DNA of 52,018 nt, taken from assembly GCA_964615935.1 (NCBI GenBank), contig CAZTTG010000044.1, positions 1 through 52,018 on the forward strand. The letters are read 5' to 3'. How positions within the stretch are numbered: the first letter of the stretch is position 1; every line of letters starts with the position of its first letter. Shown piece by piece: positions 8,613-17,271 of this stretch. This DNA comes from CAZTTG01 sp964615935. GTDB taxonomy: Bacteria > Planctomycetota > UBA1135 > GCA-002686595. The translations under genes were made by a program, and so were the position numbers. The notes beneath the pieces were generated by a model. That model worked only from the letters and a program-made list of their open reading frames with translations. It had not been told where the DNA came from and searched no databases.

Positions 8613-9215
8613 ATGAGAGCCCGAAGATGGATCGAAGCCGCGCTCGCGGCCTGCGCCATAGCGATGGTCGCGCCCGCGGAGGGCGCGCAGAAGGTGGACC
8701 AGGAGGCCGTCGTGCGGGCGGTCCGGGACTGCTACGAGGGCCTCCTGGAGGGCGACCTCGAGCGCATCGAGCGCGGCGTCCACCCGAGCCTCCAGCGCGT
8801 GGGATTCCAGATGATGCCGGAGGGGCGCGAGGTGCTCGCCTACCTGGACCGGCACGCGCTCCTCGAGTACGCCCGGCTGGGCGTCGGGCAGGACCAGGAG
8901 GGTCCGGTCGAGGTCGAGCGCCTCGAGAAGGCCCTGCACCCGCGCCTGCAGAAGCTCGTGGTGCAGAAGCTGCCCAACGGCCGCGAGGTCTTCCGGTACA
9001 CGAGCGCCGACGGGCTGGCCGAGTACGCCCGCTCCGGCCTGAGCAAGAAGCCCGAGGACGAGCGCAAGGTGAGCGTGATCCTCCAGGCCATGGGCGAGAA
9101 CGCGGCCTCGATCCGGGTGGACTCGGCCGACTTCGTGGACTTCTGCCACGTGGTCCGCCTGAACGGCGAGTGGAAGATCGCCAACGTGCTCTGGGCGCCG
9201 CTCGAGAAGGAGTGA
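8613..9215 (+). CDS. Exported lumazine-binding-like (NTF2-fold) protein with internal duplication
   Basis: A 200-residue protein with a GGAGGAG ribosome binding site and a signal peptide ending near EGAQ (residue about 25). The sequence matches the putative lumazine-binding family (NTF2-like fold): YEGLLEGD, an HPxLQK segment, then VDFCHVVRLNGEWKIANVLW. Unusually, the segment around His57-Pro-Ser-Leu-Gln, Gly71-Arg-Glu-Val and Glu85-Tyr-Ala-Arg is repeated at a fixed offset of 52 residues (His109, Gly123, Glu137), as if one helix-hairpin unit had been duplicated in tandem. The family usually carries this unit once. Ligand and role are unknown; export suggests a periplasmic function. Confidence 0.7.
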   Translation: MRARRWIEAALAACAIAMVAPAEGAQKVDQEAVVRAVRDCYEGLLEGDLERIERGVHPSLQRVGFQMMPEGREVLAYLDRHALLEYARLGVGQDQEGPVEVERLEKALHPRLQKLVVQKLPNGREVFRYTSADGLAEYARSGLSKKPEDERKVSVILQAMGENAASIRVDSADFVDFCHVVRLNGEWKIANVLWAPLEKE

Positions 9216-9308
9216 GCGCGAGCCAGGCCCCCGCCCGAGATCGCGATTGACGCGCGGCGTCCATTGCGGCAGAACCCCTCGTCCGTCACCAAGAACCGGA
9301 GGTTCCCG

Positions 9309-9872
9309 ATGCCGTCGACCCGCCTCAGCCGCACGCTTCGCCCCCTCGCGCTCCCCCTCGCCGGGCTCCTGGGCCTGGCCCTGGGGCTGGGCCTGGCCAC
9401 CCCCGAGATCGAGGAGCTCGAGATCTCGGGCTTCGCCACCACCTGCGAGACCCGTGTCCCCGGCACCCCCGAGGAGGTCTTCGACCTCTTCACCGGAGAC
9501 GTCAGTCCCTGGTGGGACCACAGCTTCTCCGAGGAGCCCCACGCCCTGCGCATCGAGCCGGTGATCGGCGGCCGCTTCTACGAGCAGTTCGACGCCGAGG
9601 GCAACGGCGCGCAGCATGCCCGGGTGACCCTCGTGCACCGCGGACGCGAGCTCCAGTTCCGGGGCTCGCTGGGCTTCGCCAGCCTGGGCGTGCACTTCGA
9701 CATGGTGCACCGCGTGCTCTTCGAGGCGGTCGAGGGGGGCACCCGCGTCGAGGTGGGCGTGCGCGGCCTGGGCGAGGTCCAGAAGGGGTGGCCCGAGGGC
9801 GTCGAGCGGGTGTGGACCCACTTCCTCGACGAGCGCTTCCGGCCCTACGCCGAGGAGAAGCTGGGGGACTGA
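9309..9872 (+). CDS. Exported or membrane-anchored SRPBCC (START-like) protein
   Basis: A 187-residue protein. ATG 9309 is chosen because GGAGG sits 6 nt upstream and a basic, Leu-rich signal or anchor segment follows (residues about 8-30); the frame continues upstream to a TTG at 9264 that has no such support. Residues about 40-187 read as the SRPBCC helix-grip fold: EVFDLFTGDVSPWWDHSF, IGGRFYEQF, then a long C-terminal helix. SRPBCC proteins bind hydrophobic ligands and are usually cytoplasmic, so the N-terminal hydrophobic segment is notable. No catalytic residue can be named. Confidence 0.7.
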   Translation: MPSTRLSRTLRPLALPLAGLLGLALGLGLATPEIEELEISGFATTCETRVPGTPEEVFDLFTGDVSPWWDHSFSEEPHALRIEPVIGGRFYEQFDAEGNGAQHARVTLVHRGRELQFRGSLGFASLGVHFDMVHRVLFEAVEGGTRVEVGVRGLGEVQKGWPEGVERVWTHFLDERFRPYAEEKLGD

Positions 9873-9886
9873 GGCGGCGCCCCTCG

Positions 9887-9901
9887 TTCCGGCCGCCGGA
9901 A
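9887..9901. terminator. Perfect 15-nt hairpin between two plus-strand genes
   Basis: TTCCGG-CCG-CCGGAA forms a perfect 6-bp stem 14 nt after the SRPBCC stop codon. No T-run follows, so it would be a Rho-dependent or pausing structure at best. Confidence 0.3.
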
Positions 9902-9973
9902 ACGCGGGATCGGAGCCCCACGAAGCCTGGGGTTCGGGGAACATGGGGTGGAAGCTCGACCCGAGGTGGAGAC

Positions 9974-10972
9974 ATGAAACCGATCGCAAGCGCCGCCGCC
10001 CTGACCGCCCTCCTCGCCCTGCCGCTGGCGGCCCAGTCCGGCAACCTGCTCGTCAACGGAGGGGCGGAGACGGGCGACATGACGGGGTGGACGGATCCCA
10101 CCGGCCACGGCTTCCAGGCCGTGCACGCCACGACCCTGTCCTACGTCGGCGTCGTCGAGGGGAACTGGGCCTTCTGGGCCGGCGACACCGGTCCCGTGGG
10201 CCCATGGGATCACGAGGTCTACCAGGACGTGGACGTCTCGGCCTGGGCCCCGGACATCGACGCCGGCCTCGTCCACTGGTGCTTCAAGGCCTACCTGTAC
10301 TCCCGCAACCTGGACGGCTTCGAGGAGAAGGCCCGGGTCGTGCTGGAGTGGTACGACGGCGCGGGCGGGCTCCTGGCCACCTGGTCCACCCCCGACCCGC
10401 CCCTCCACTGGAACGCCTACTACACCAACCAGGGGACCGACCAGGTGCCCGTCGCGACCCGCAGGATCCGCTGCCGCATGCTGGGGACGCGGAGCGGCGG
10501 AGCCAACACCGACGCCCTCCTCGACGGGCTGCACCTGGAGCTCTCCGGCCTCCCGTTCGTGTACTGCACGGCCAAGGTCAACTCGCAGGGCTGCACGCCG
10601 CTGATGGCCTCCTCGGGCACGCCCAGCAAGAGCGATCCGAATCCCTTCACCCTCTCCGCCGCCCAGGTGATCAACAACAAGAACGGGATCCTGTTCTACG
10701 GCTACGCCCCCTTCGGCCTCCCCTTCCAGGGCGGCACGCTGTGCGTCCAGCCCCCCATCCGGCGCACGTCGGTCCAGAGCTCGGGGGGGAATCCGCCGCC
10801 GGACGACTGCTCGGGCACCTTGGCCTACGACTTCAATGCCCTCATCCAGAGCGGGGCGGATCCCTACCTCTCCTGGTGCCGGGACGTGTACGCCCAGTAC
10901 TGGTTCCGGGACCCCGCCAGCGCCAGCTCGACCGGGCTGACCGACGCGGTGGGCTTCACCATCCGGCCGTGA
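9974..10972 (+). CDS. Secreted protein with Cys-rich C-terminal module
   Basis: A 332-residue protein with a good ribosome binding site (GAGGTGGAG) and a signal peptide (MKPIASAAALTALLALPLAAQ). Residues about 25-190 start with NLLVNGGAETGD and end with ALLDGLHLEL, as in jelly-roll carbohydrate-binding-like domains. Residues about 195-332 begin YCTAKVNSQGCTP and contain GILFYG, GGTLCV and YWFRDP. This is the same general family as the C-terminal modules of the first two genes, though longer and clearly diverged. It is probably surface-exposed or secreted. No enzymatic motif was seen. Confidence 0.7.
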   Translation: MKPIASAAALTALLALPLAAQSGNLLVNGGAETGDMTGWTDPTGHGFQAVHATTLSYVGVVEGNWAFWAGDTGPVGPWDHEVYQDVDVSAWAPDIDAGLVHWCFKAYLYSRNLDGFEEKARVVLEWYDGAGGLLATWSTPDPPLHWNAYYTNQGTDQVPVATRRIRCRMLGTRSGGANTDALLDGLHLELSGLPFVYCTAKVNSQGCTPLMASSGTPSKSDPNPFTLSAAQVINNKNGILFYGYAPFGLPFQGGTLCVQPPIRRTSVQSSGGNPPPDDCSGTLAYDFNALIQSGADPYLSWCRDVYAQYWFRDPASASSTGLTDAVGFTIRP

Positions 10973-10996
10973 TGTCCCCCGCGGCCGGGGTACGCC

Positions 10997-11686
10997 TCAG
11001 TCCGGCCAGGGGAGCTCCAGGAAACGGGGGATGAGGATCCGCCCGCTCCCGTCCTCGCGGGCGCCCGAGAGGATGGCGTCGACGTCGAATCCGTCCGCCT
11101 CGAGCTCCGAGCGCGTGGTGGCGAAGCAGGTGTTGCCCACCTCGACGTCCATCTCCGGGTGGAACTGGAAGCCCAGCACGCGGAGCTCCTGGTTGACGAA
11201 GCCGTGGACCGCGCAGTGCTCGGTCTCGGCGATCGGCTCCCAGCCCTCGGGCAGGTCGAACACCTCGTCGTAGTGCCCGACGAAGACGCGGAAGGGGTCC
11301 GGCAGGCCGGCCAGGATCTGGCGGCCCCGCGGGAGCACCCGGACCGGGAGCCAGCCCATCTCCGGCCGCTCCGCCCGTCGCAGGTAGGCCCGGCCCAGGA
11401 GCGCCCGGGCGATGAGCTGGTGGCCGTAGCAGATCCCCAGGACCGGCCGCCGCAGGGCCACCGCCTGGCGGATCAGCTCCAGGGTCGGCGCCACGAAGGG
11501 GTGGTCGTCGTGGATCGAGCAGGTGCTGCCCGAGGCGATGAGGTGGGTGTAGGGCTCGACGCTCTCCGGCAGCTCCTCGTCCCACGCGCGCACCCGGTGG
11601 CAGGGGATGTCCGGGGGCAGCCACCGGGGGCCCTGGAAGGGCGGCAGGTCGGTCCGCCGCTCGAGGTCGAGGGAGAGGACGTGCAT
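10997..11686 (-). CDS. Class I glutamine amidotransferase-like protein
   Basis: A 229-residue single-domain GATase1 protein, convergent with the preceding gene (24 nt apart). The catalytic triad of the family is intact: Cys86 in GICYGHQ, His176 and Glu178 in FQFHPEMD. There is no synthetase domain, so it belongs with stand-alone GMP-synthase-like amidotransferases or gamma-glutamyl hydrolases such as those removing glutamyl groups. Insertions around residues 55-65 (STCSIHDDHPF) are typical of this stand-alone group. Substrate unknown. The ATG at 11686 has no clear ribosome binding site; a CGTAACC motif lies 12 nt upstream on its strand. Confidence 0.8.
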   Translation of the reverse strand: MHVLSLDLERRTDLPPFQGPRWLPPDIPCHRVRAWDEELPESVEPYTHLIASGSTCSIHDDHPFVAPTLELIRQAVALRRPVLGICYGHQLIARALLGRAYLRRAERPEMGWLPVRVLPRGRQILAGLPDPFRVFVGHYDEVFDLPEGWEPIAETEHCAVHGFVNQELRVLGFQFHPEMDVEVGNTCFATTRSELEADGFDVDAILSGAREDGSGRILIPRFLELPWPD

Positions 11687-11762
11687 GGACCGGACCGGGC
11701 GGTTACGCCCGGCGGGGAGGCAGGATACCGCCCTGCCCTCTCCCCTGCCGCCCCCTCCTCGC

Positions 11763-11768
11763 TAACAT
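11763..11768 (+). promoter_or_regulatory. Putative -10 box before the small membrane protein gene
   Basis: TAACAT ends 9 nt before ATG 11778. The spacing agrees with the near-leaderless layout seen at other genes in this window. No -35 was recognised. Confidence 0.3.
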
Positions 11769-11777
11769 GGCCGCGAG

Positions 11778-11912
11778 ATGGCCATCTTCATCTGGATCAA
11801 CCTGATCGTCGCCCTGGGGCTGGTTTTCTACGTGGTCGGCTCCCTGCGCCGGGTGGAGCGGCGGCTGGAGACCATCGAGCGGGTGCTCGGCGCGCGCCAC
11901 GTGGACCTGTAG
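11778..11912 (+). CDS. 44-residue single-span membrane protein
   Basis: A short ORF of 44 codons ending in TAG. Residues about 4-22 (IFIWINLIVALGLVFYVVG) form one transmembrane helix, followed by a basic, amphipathic tail with RRVERRLETIERVLGARH, likely a short coiled helix in the cytoplasm. It begins after a TANNNT box and ends 18 nt before the molybdopterin oxidoreductase gene, so the two could be cotranscribed. It resembles small anchor proteins such as CcmD in shape only. Coding potential is supported by the clean hydrophobic-plus-basic layout and by its position; the function is unknown. Confidence 0.5.
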   Translation: MAIFIWINLIVALGLVFYVVGSLRRVERRLETIERVLGARHVDL

Positions 11913-11930
11913 ACCGTCCCGCGGCGCGCC

Positions 11931-13943
11931 ATGCCGACCACACCGGCCACCTGCCCCCTCGACTGCCCCGACGCCTGCGGCGTGCTGGTGGAGACCGACG
12001 CGCAGGGCCGCTTCGAGCGGGTGCGCGGAGATCCCGGGCATCCCTGGTCCCGGGGAACGCTGTGCGGCAAGACCGCCCTCTACGGCGAGCTCGTGACGAG
12101 CCCCGATCGCCTGCTCGAGCCACTGGTGCGCGGACCATCGGGGGAGCTCGAGCCCGCGAGCTGGGAGGAGGCCGTGGCGCGCATCGCCGAGCGCGTCCGC
12201 CCCCTGCGCGGCGAGCAGATCCTGGCCGCGCCCTACGGCGGCTCCATGGGCTTCGCGGCCCGTCGCTTCCCCCTGCGGATGATGCACGCCCTGGGGGCGA
12301 GCTTCCTCGACGACAGCATCTGCGACGGGGCGGCCATGGCCGGCTGGGAGCTGGTGCTGGGCCGCCGGATCGGCGCCGACCTCGACGAGATCGAGGGCTG
12401 CGACCTCTTCGTCGCCTGGGGGCTGGACGCCGCGCGCACCATGCAGCACCTCCTGCCGCGCCTGCGCGAGCTCGCGCGGCGCGGCGTTCCGGTGGTGGTG
12501 CTGGACGTCTACCGCACCGAGACCATCGAGCGCGTCGAGCGCTGGGGCGGGAAGGGCCTGGTGCTGCGGCCGGGGAGCGACGGCGCCCTGGCCCTGGCCC
12601 TCTCGCGCCTGGCCTTCGAGCGCGGCCTGGCCGATCGCGGCTTCCTCGAGCGCGAGTGCCTGGGCGCGCGGGAGTACGAGGCCGGCGCGCGGGACGGGCA
12701 CGATCTCGAGTGGGCCGCGCGCGAGACCGGCCTGGAGCCGGGCGCGATCGAGGAGCTGGCCGAGCGCCTGGGCGCCGCCCGCCGGCCGTTCGTCAAGCTG
12801 GGCCTGGGCTTCACCCGGCGCAGCAACGGCGGCGGCTCGATGCGCGCGGTCTGCTCGATGGCGGCGGTCTTCGGCCTGGCGGACCGCCTGCACCTGCAGA
12901 GCTCGGACGCCTTCGGCCTCGACGACGCCATCGTGGAGCGGCCCGACCTGCGGCCCCCGGGGCAGGAGCGGGAGCCCGTGACCCACGCGGCCCTCGGGCG
13001 CGAGCTCCTCGGAGGCCGCTTCCGGGCGATCTTCGTGTGGGGCCACAACCCGGCGGTCACCTGCCCCGACGCGCTGCGCGTGCGCGAGGCACTGTCGCGA
13101 CCGGATCTCCTCACCGTCGTGCACGAGCAGTTCCTCACCGAGACGGCGCGGCTGGCCGATGTCGTCCTGCCGGCGGCGACCTTCGTCGAGCACGCGGACG
13201 TCTACCGCAGCTACGCCCACCGCTGGCTTCGATACGTTCCCCGCGCGGCCGCCCCTCCGGCGGAGGCGCGCAGCAACGTCGAGGCCTTCGCGGCCATCGC
13301 GAAGGCGCTCGAGCTGCCCCGGCCCAGCTGGGACGCGAGCGCCGAATCGGTGTGCGAGGAGCTCCTGGATGCCTCACGCGAGCGCTTCGCCCCCGGCGAG
13401 CTCGACGCCCTGCGCGCGGGCGTGCCGGTCAAGATGCGGCCCCCCGAGCCTCCGGGGGGCGGGAGGGGGACGCCCAGCGGCAAGGTGGAGCTCTCGAGCG
13501 AGCGCGCGCTCGCGCTGGGGCTTCCGGCGGTGGCCGCGTACCAGCCCGAGGAGAGCGCGGGGATAGAGGGGGCCTTCCGGCTCCACTGCGCGCCCTCGCG
13601 GAACACGCACAACAGCACCTTTGCGCACAGCCCGAGGCACCTTCGGCGCGAGGGTCCGCCGCGCGCCCACCTGAACCCCGAGGACGCGGCCGGGCTCTCG
13701 ATCGCCGAGGGCCGGCCGGTCACCCTGCGCAACCGCCTCGGTCGGATCACGCTGACCGCGGCCGTGGCCGCCGAGATGCCGCGCGGCATGGTGCGCGTGG
13801 ACGGTCTGCCGCGGGCGCAGGACGTGCCCGAGGGCGTGGGGATCAACGCGCTCCTGCCCGGCGAGCTCTCCGATCTGGGCGGGAGCCTGCTCTACGGCGC
13901 GCGCGTGGACGTCGAGCCCGTCGCAGATGGGGAGGAGGGTTGA
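11931..13943 (+). CDS. Molybdopterin-dependent oxidoreductase (DMSO reductase family)
   Basis: A 670-residue catalytic subunit. An N-terminal [4Fe-4S] site is visible as Cys8-x3-Cys12-x3-Cys16-x28-Cys45. Cys131 in DDSICDGAA is in the position of the molybdenum ligand of formate dehydrogenase and nitrate reductase-like enzymes. FVWGHNPAVTCPD and the C-terminal MGD-binding domain (HLNPEDAAGLSIAEG) complete the family layout. There is no Tat signal, so it acts in the cytoplasm. No iron-sulfur or membrane partner lies nearby; the neighbours are a 44-residue membrane protein and an SDR. It belongs to a group of short, soluble family members of unknown substrate. The 3' end carries the ribosome binding site of the next gene. 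Confidence 0.85.
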   Translation: MPTTPATCPLDCPDACGVLVETDAQGRFERVRGDPGHPWSRGTLCGKTALYGELVTSPDRLLEPLVRGPSGELEPASWEEAVARIAERVRPLRGEQILAAPYGGSMGFAARRFPLRMMHALGASFLDDSICDGAAMAGWELVLGRRIGADLDEIEGCDLFVAWGLDAARTMQHLLPRLRELARRGVPVVVLDVYRTETIERVERWGGKGLVLRPGSDGALALALSRLAFERGLADRGFLERECLGAREYEAGARDGHDLEWAARETGLEPGAIEELAERLGAARRPFVKLGLGFTRRSNGGGSMRAVCSMAAVFGLADRLHLQSSDAFGLDDAIVERPDLRPPGQEREPVTHAALGRELLGGRFRAIFVWGHNPAVTCPDALRVREALSRPDLLTVVHEQFLTETARLADVVLPAATFVEHADVYRSYAHRWLRYVPRAAAPPAEARSNVEAFAAIAKALELPRPSWDASAESVCEELLDASRERFAPGELDALRAGVPVKMRPPEPPGGGRGTPSGKVELSSERALALGLPAVAAYQPEESAGIEGAFRLHCAPSRNTHNSTFAHSPRHLRREGPPRAHLNPEDAAGLSIAEGRPVTLRNRLGRITLTAAVAAEMPRGMVRVDGLPRAQDVPEGVGINALLPGELSDLGGSLLYGARVDVEPVADGEEG

Positions 13944-13947
13944 GCCC

Positions 13948-14796
13948 ATGGATCTCGCGCTCGCGGACAAGGTGGTCCTGGTCACCGGCGCCTCGGGCGG
14001 GATCGGCCGAGCGGTGGCCGAGGCCTTCGCCGGGGAGGGCGCGCGGGTGGTCGCGCACGGCCATCGGAACTGGAAGTCGCTCGAGGCCTGGCTGGCCGAC
14101 CGGCCGTGGAGCGACCGCGCGCTGGCGGTGCGCGCCGACGTCGCGCGGCCGGAGGAGCTGGAGGCCGCCTTCGATCGGGCCCTCTCGGCCTTCGGCCGGG
14201 TGGACGCCTGCGTGGCCAACGCGGGGATCTGGTCCCCCGATCCGCTGCTCCTGCACGAGGTCCCGGCGGAGCGCATCCGCAAGGTCCTGGAGGTCAACCT
14301 CCTGGGCGCCATCTGGACCGCGCGGGCCTTCATGGCGGCCCTCGCGCGCACCGGTGCGCGCCCCGACGGGCACGGCGCCAGCCTGGTCCTGATCGGCTCG
14401 ACCGCCGCCCGCTTCGGCGAGTCGCATCACGCCGAGTACTCGATCTCCAAGGCCGGCCTGTACGGCGCGCTGCGCTCCCTGAAGAACGAGATCGTGCACC
14501 TCGATCCCTTCGCCCGCGTCAACCTGGTGGAGCCCGGCTGGACCGCCACCCCCATGGCCATGGACGCCCTGGAGGTGCCCGGCGCCATCTCGGGCGTGAC
14601 GCGCACCATGGCCCTGCGCCAGATCGGCCGGCCCGAGGACGTGGCCCGGGCGGTCGTGTTCCTCTCCTCCCACGCCGCGGCGCGGCACCTCAGCGGCGAG
14701 GTGCTCACCGTGGCCGGCGGCATGGAGGGCCGCAGCCTGTGGGGGACCGGCGAGATCGACGAGGAGGCGGTGCGTCGGAGGCTGGGGGAGGACTGA
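13948..14796 (+). CDS. Short-chain dehydrogenase/reductase
   Basis: A 282-residue classical SDR. ATG 13948 is chosen over the in-frame ATG 13927 because GGAGGAGGG lies 8 nt before it. The cofactor motif TGASGGIG spans residues 13-20, NAG follows at 91-93, and the active site is Asn117, Ser151, Tyr164, Lys168 (YSISK). The glycine motif is standard; the residue after the second strand (AHGHR) contains Arg, favouring NADP(H). A C-terminal extension (GMEGRSLWGTGEI) is typical of FabG-like relatives. It starts 4 nt after the molybdoenzyme stop, so the two are translationally linked. Substrate unknown. Confidence 0.85.
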   Translation: MDLALADKVVLVTGASGGIGRAVAEAFAGEGARVVAHGHRNWKSLEAWLADRPWSDRALAVRADVARPEELEAAFDRALSAFGRVDACVANAGIWSPDPLLLHEVPAERIRKVLEVNLLGAIWTARAFMAALARTGARPDGHGASLVLIGSTAARFGESHHAEYSISKAGLYGALRSLKNEIVHLDPFARVNLVEPGWTATPMAMDALEVPGAISGVTRTMALRQIGRPEDVARAVVFLSSHAAARHLSGEVLTVAGGMEGRSLWGTGEIDEEAVRRRLGED

Positions 14797-14799
14797 GCC

Positions 14800-17256
14800 T
14801 CACTGCCCGCGCGTGATCCCCTGACCGCAGACCGGGAGCACCTCGCGCGCCTCGGCGGCGCCCAGGTTGAACACGGTGAATCCTCCGGTCCGGAGGCGCC
14901 GGGTGACGCCGATCTGCTCGATCAGCTTGACCACGTCGCCTCGCTCGGGCCACACCGAGAGGCCGATGCCGGGATAGCAGGGCACCCCCCCCGCGATCTC
15001 CAGTTGATGGGCGACGAGCGCCTCGAACTGGCTGTTCTCGTGCGTGTAGTCCATGGGGCAGACGAAGTCGAGCCAGCCCCGCTCGCACCAGAGCTTCCAG
15101 TCCTGCCCCACGCCGTCGGCGTCGATCGGCCAGCGCCGGAAGACCGCGGCCGAGATCTCGATGCCCGGCCGGGCGGCCCGGGCGGCCTCGGCCACGGCGG
15201 CCACCACGGCGGTGACGTTGTCCCGGCGGAAGTCCAGCCAGCGCCGGTGAAGGGCCTCGTCGCCGCGGACCTCGCCGGGCCATCCCGGGACGCGGCGGCC
15301 GATCGCCTCCTCGAAGCGCTCGCGGCAGCCGTCGCAGAAGCAGTGGTCGGGGTCGGGGTAGCGGATGTAGTCGAAGTGGAGGCCGGCGACCTCGTAGCGG
15401 CGCGCCACCTCCACCATCGAGTCGATCTCGAGCCTCTGGTTGTCGGGGTGCGAGGGGCACAGCCAGCGCTCCTGAGGGCTGCCGTCGAAGCCGACCTGGG
15501 TGCGCCCGGCCGCGCTCATGGCGGCGACGAAGTCGGCGGGGGTCCACCTCCCCATGTTCCAGTTGACCTTCCACACGTGGCACTCGATGCCGTGCTTCCG
15601 GCAGGCCGCCAGGCACTCGGCGATCTGGTCGCCGCGCTCCGCGACGCTCTCGTGGACCGGGAGCACCTCGCTCTCGTGGAAGGCCGCGCCGCCCCAGAGC
15701 ATGTTGGGCAGGACGGCGGTGAAGCCGTTGTCGGCCAGGGTGGCGATGGCCTCCTCCCAGCTCATGCCCTGGACGCCGAAGGCGCTGTGGCACCAGAAGG
15801 CGCGGTGCTCCCCGGCGAGCGGCTCCTGGGCCAGGCACCAGGCCTCGACCAGGAGGGCGTTCGCCTCGCGGGCGGTCAGGATGGCGGCGGCGTGGAGACC
15901 CCCGGCCAGCTGCTCGGCCGCGATCTGGCGGTGGGCGAGGGCCTTCAGCAGGGGGCGCCGGACCCGAAGGGCTCGCGCCGCCCGCTGCAGCCCGCGGTTG
16001 GCGTCCTTGAGACCCTCGAAGGGGCCGAAGGCGCCGATACCGTCGATCGCCGCCCGGGCTACGTTGCGGAGCAGCTCCGGCGCGAGGTGCTGCACCAGGG
16101 CCAGTACCAGCCTCTGCTTGGCTTCCCAGTCATCCTCCAGCAGCACATGTGTCACGAGCGCCGCGCTGTCGGTGACGACGATGGCGGGGTGTCCGGTGTC
16201 CCTTCCCTCCGCGTCGTACCACCGGGCGGCGACTCGGCCCCGCCCGGGAAGAGGCTCCGCCGCGCGGATGTTCCAGGATGCCTGCCGCACGATTCCCGGC
16301 AGGTCCGGCAGGGCCGGGTACCTCGCGCGCATGGACGCGAAGGAGCCCGGCGCCTCCTGGCGCACGAAGGCGCCGGATCGCATCCCGCAGAGCTCCAGGA
16401 GCTCCGGGTCGAGGGCGTAGAAGCCGATCAGCGCCCCACCCCGCTCCAGGAAGCCGGCGACCGCCGAGCGGGCCGACTCGCTCATGCCGTCGTTGTGGGG
16501 GAGGACGACGAGCTCCCTGCCCGCGAGGTGCTCGCCCTCGAGCTCGAGATCCGACAGCACGCAGTGGGGGAGGTCGAGCTCCTCGAGGCAGCGAGCGACG
16601 TTGGCCGTGTACGTGCGCACGGACCGGGCCTCGTGGGGGCTCCGCCCGGCGAGCGAGTCTCCGCGCAGGACGACGATGGGGGTGTCGGCGCCGAGCAGGC
16701 CGAGCCCGCTGACGTAGACCTCCGCATCGACGTCCTGGTTGCGCCAGGCCGAGAACCGGATGGCGTCGATCCGACTCCAGCCCGTGGGCGAGCCCTCGAC
16801 CTGCGCCTGGCTCCTCTCGACGGCGATGGTGCTCCAGCGGCCGGCGGGCGGAAAGAAGTTGCGCGCGTACCAGCCCTCGCCGCTCCTCAGGTAGAAGGTG
16901 AAGTGCGAGATCGGGGATGGATCCGCGCAGTAGAGCTGGAACTGCACGCCCTGAGAGCAGGCGAGGTCGAGCTCGATCTCCCGGTCCCAGCTCGCCCGCT
17001 CGTGGTGCGTGCCGGCGAAGTTGCAGGGCAGCTTCAGGAGGCGCTGCTCTCCGCGGGTCGCGATCGAGACGCGGGGACTCCCGGCCATCGGCTCCCAGAG
17101 CTCGGCCGCGGCCTCGCCGTCGTACTCGAGCGCGTCGAAGAGGGGCCAGTCGCGCTCCGGCGGCGGGGGGACGTCGGGCCCGATCCCGCCGAGGGAGAAC
17201 GGGACCACGGCGAGGGCAACCCCGCCGAGCGTCAGCAAGAGGGGTCTCGGGAGCAT
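14800..17256 (-). CDS. GHL10-type (DUF187-like) glycosidase with amidotransferase-like domain, exported
   Basis: An 818-residue protein with a signal peptide (MLPRPLLLTLGGVALAVVPFSLGG). Residues about 35-195 look like a galactose-binding-like beta-sandwich (VQFQLYCADPS, YVSGLGLLG). About 200-400 look like an amidotransferase-like fold (IVVLRGDSL, GGALIGFYALD). About 490-800 form a TIM barrel with GHL10/YngK-type motifs: GFTAVLPNMLWGG, HPDNQRLEIDSMVEVARRY, GLHFDYIRYPDPD, DFVCPMDYTHE. Predicted glycoside hydrolase-like activity on an external glycan. A GGAGGCGACC ribosome binding site precedes the ATG. It is the last gene of a minus-strand operon with Gfo/Idh and alcohol dehydrogenase genes and ends 3 nt from the convergent SDR. 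Confidence 0.8.
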   Translation of the reverse strand: MLPRPLLLTLGGVALAVVPFSLGGIGPDVPPPPERDWPLFDALEYDGEAAAELWEPMAGSPRVSIATRGEQRLLKLPCNFAGTHHERASWDREIELDLACSQGVQFQLYCADPSPISHFTFYLRSGEGWYARNFFPPAGRWSTIAVERSQAQVEGSPTGWSRIDAIRFSAWRNQDVDAEVYVSGLGLLGADTPIVVLRGDSLAGRSPHEARSVRTYTANVARCLEELDLPHCVLSDLELEGEHLAGRELVVLPHNDGMSESARSAVAGFLERGGALIGFYALDPELLELCGMRSGAFVRQEAPGSFASMRARYPALPDLPGIVRQASWNIRAAEPLPGRGRVAARWYDAEGRDTGHPAIVVTDSAALVTHVLLEDDWEAKQRLVLALVQHLAPELLRNVARAAIDGIGAFGPFEGLKDANRGLQRAARALRVRRPLLKALAHRQIAAEQLAGGLHAAAILTAREANALLVEAWCLAQEPLAGEHRAFWCHSAFGVQGMSWEEAIATLADNGFTAVLPNMLWGGAAFHESEVLPVHESVAERGDQIAECLAACRKHGIECHVWKVNWNMGRWTPADFVAAMSAAGRTQVGFDGSPQERWLCPSHPDNQRLEIDSMVEVARRYEVAGLHFDYIRYPDPDHCFCDGCRERFEEAIGRRVPGWPGEVRGDEALHRRWLDFRRDNVTAVVAAVAEAARAARPGIEISAAVFRRWPIDADGVGQDWKLWCERGWLDFVCPMDYTHENSQFEALVAHQLEIAGGVPCYPGIGLSVWPERGDVVKLIEQIGVTRRLRTGGFTVFNLGAAEAREVLPVCGQGITRGQ

Positions 17257-17271
17257 GGTCGCCTCCGGGGC

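Noticed and set aside
9264..9308. TTG 9264 as start of the SRPBCC gene
   Set aside because: GGAGG is placed correctly for ATG 9309, and the extra 15 residues have no domain content.
11159..14392. 1077-codon open frame on the plus strand
   Set aside because: Out of frame with the molybdoenzyme and SDR genes, Arg/Ala/Gly-rich without motifs, and running antisense through the amidotransferase gene.
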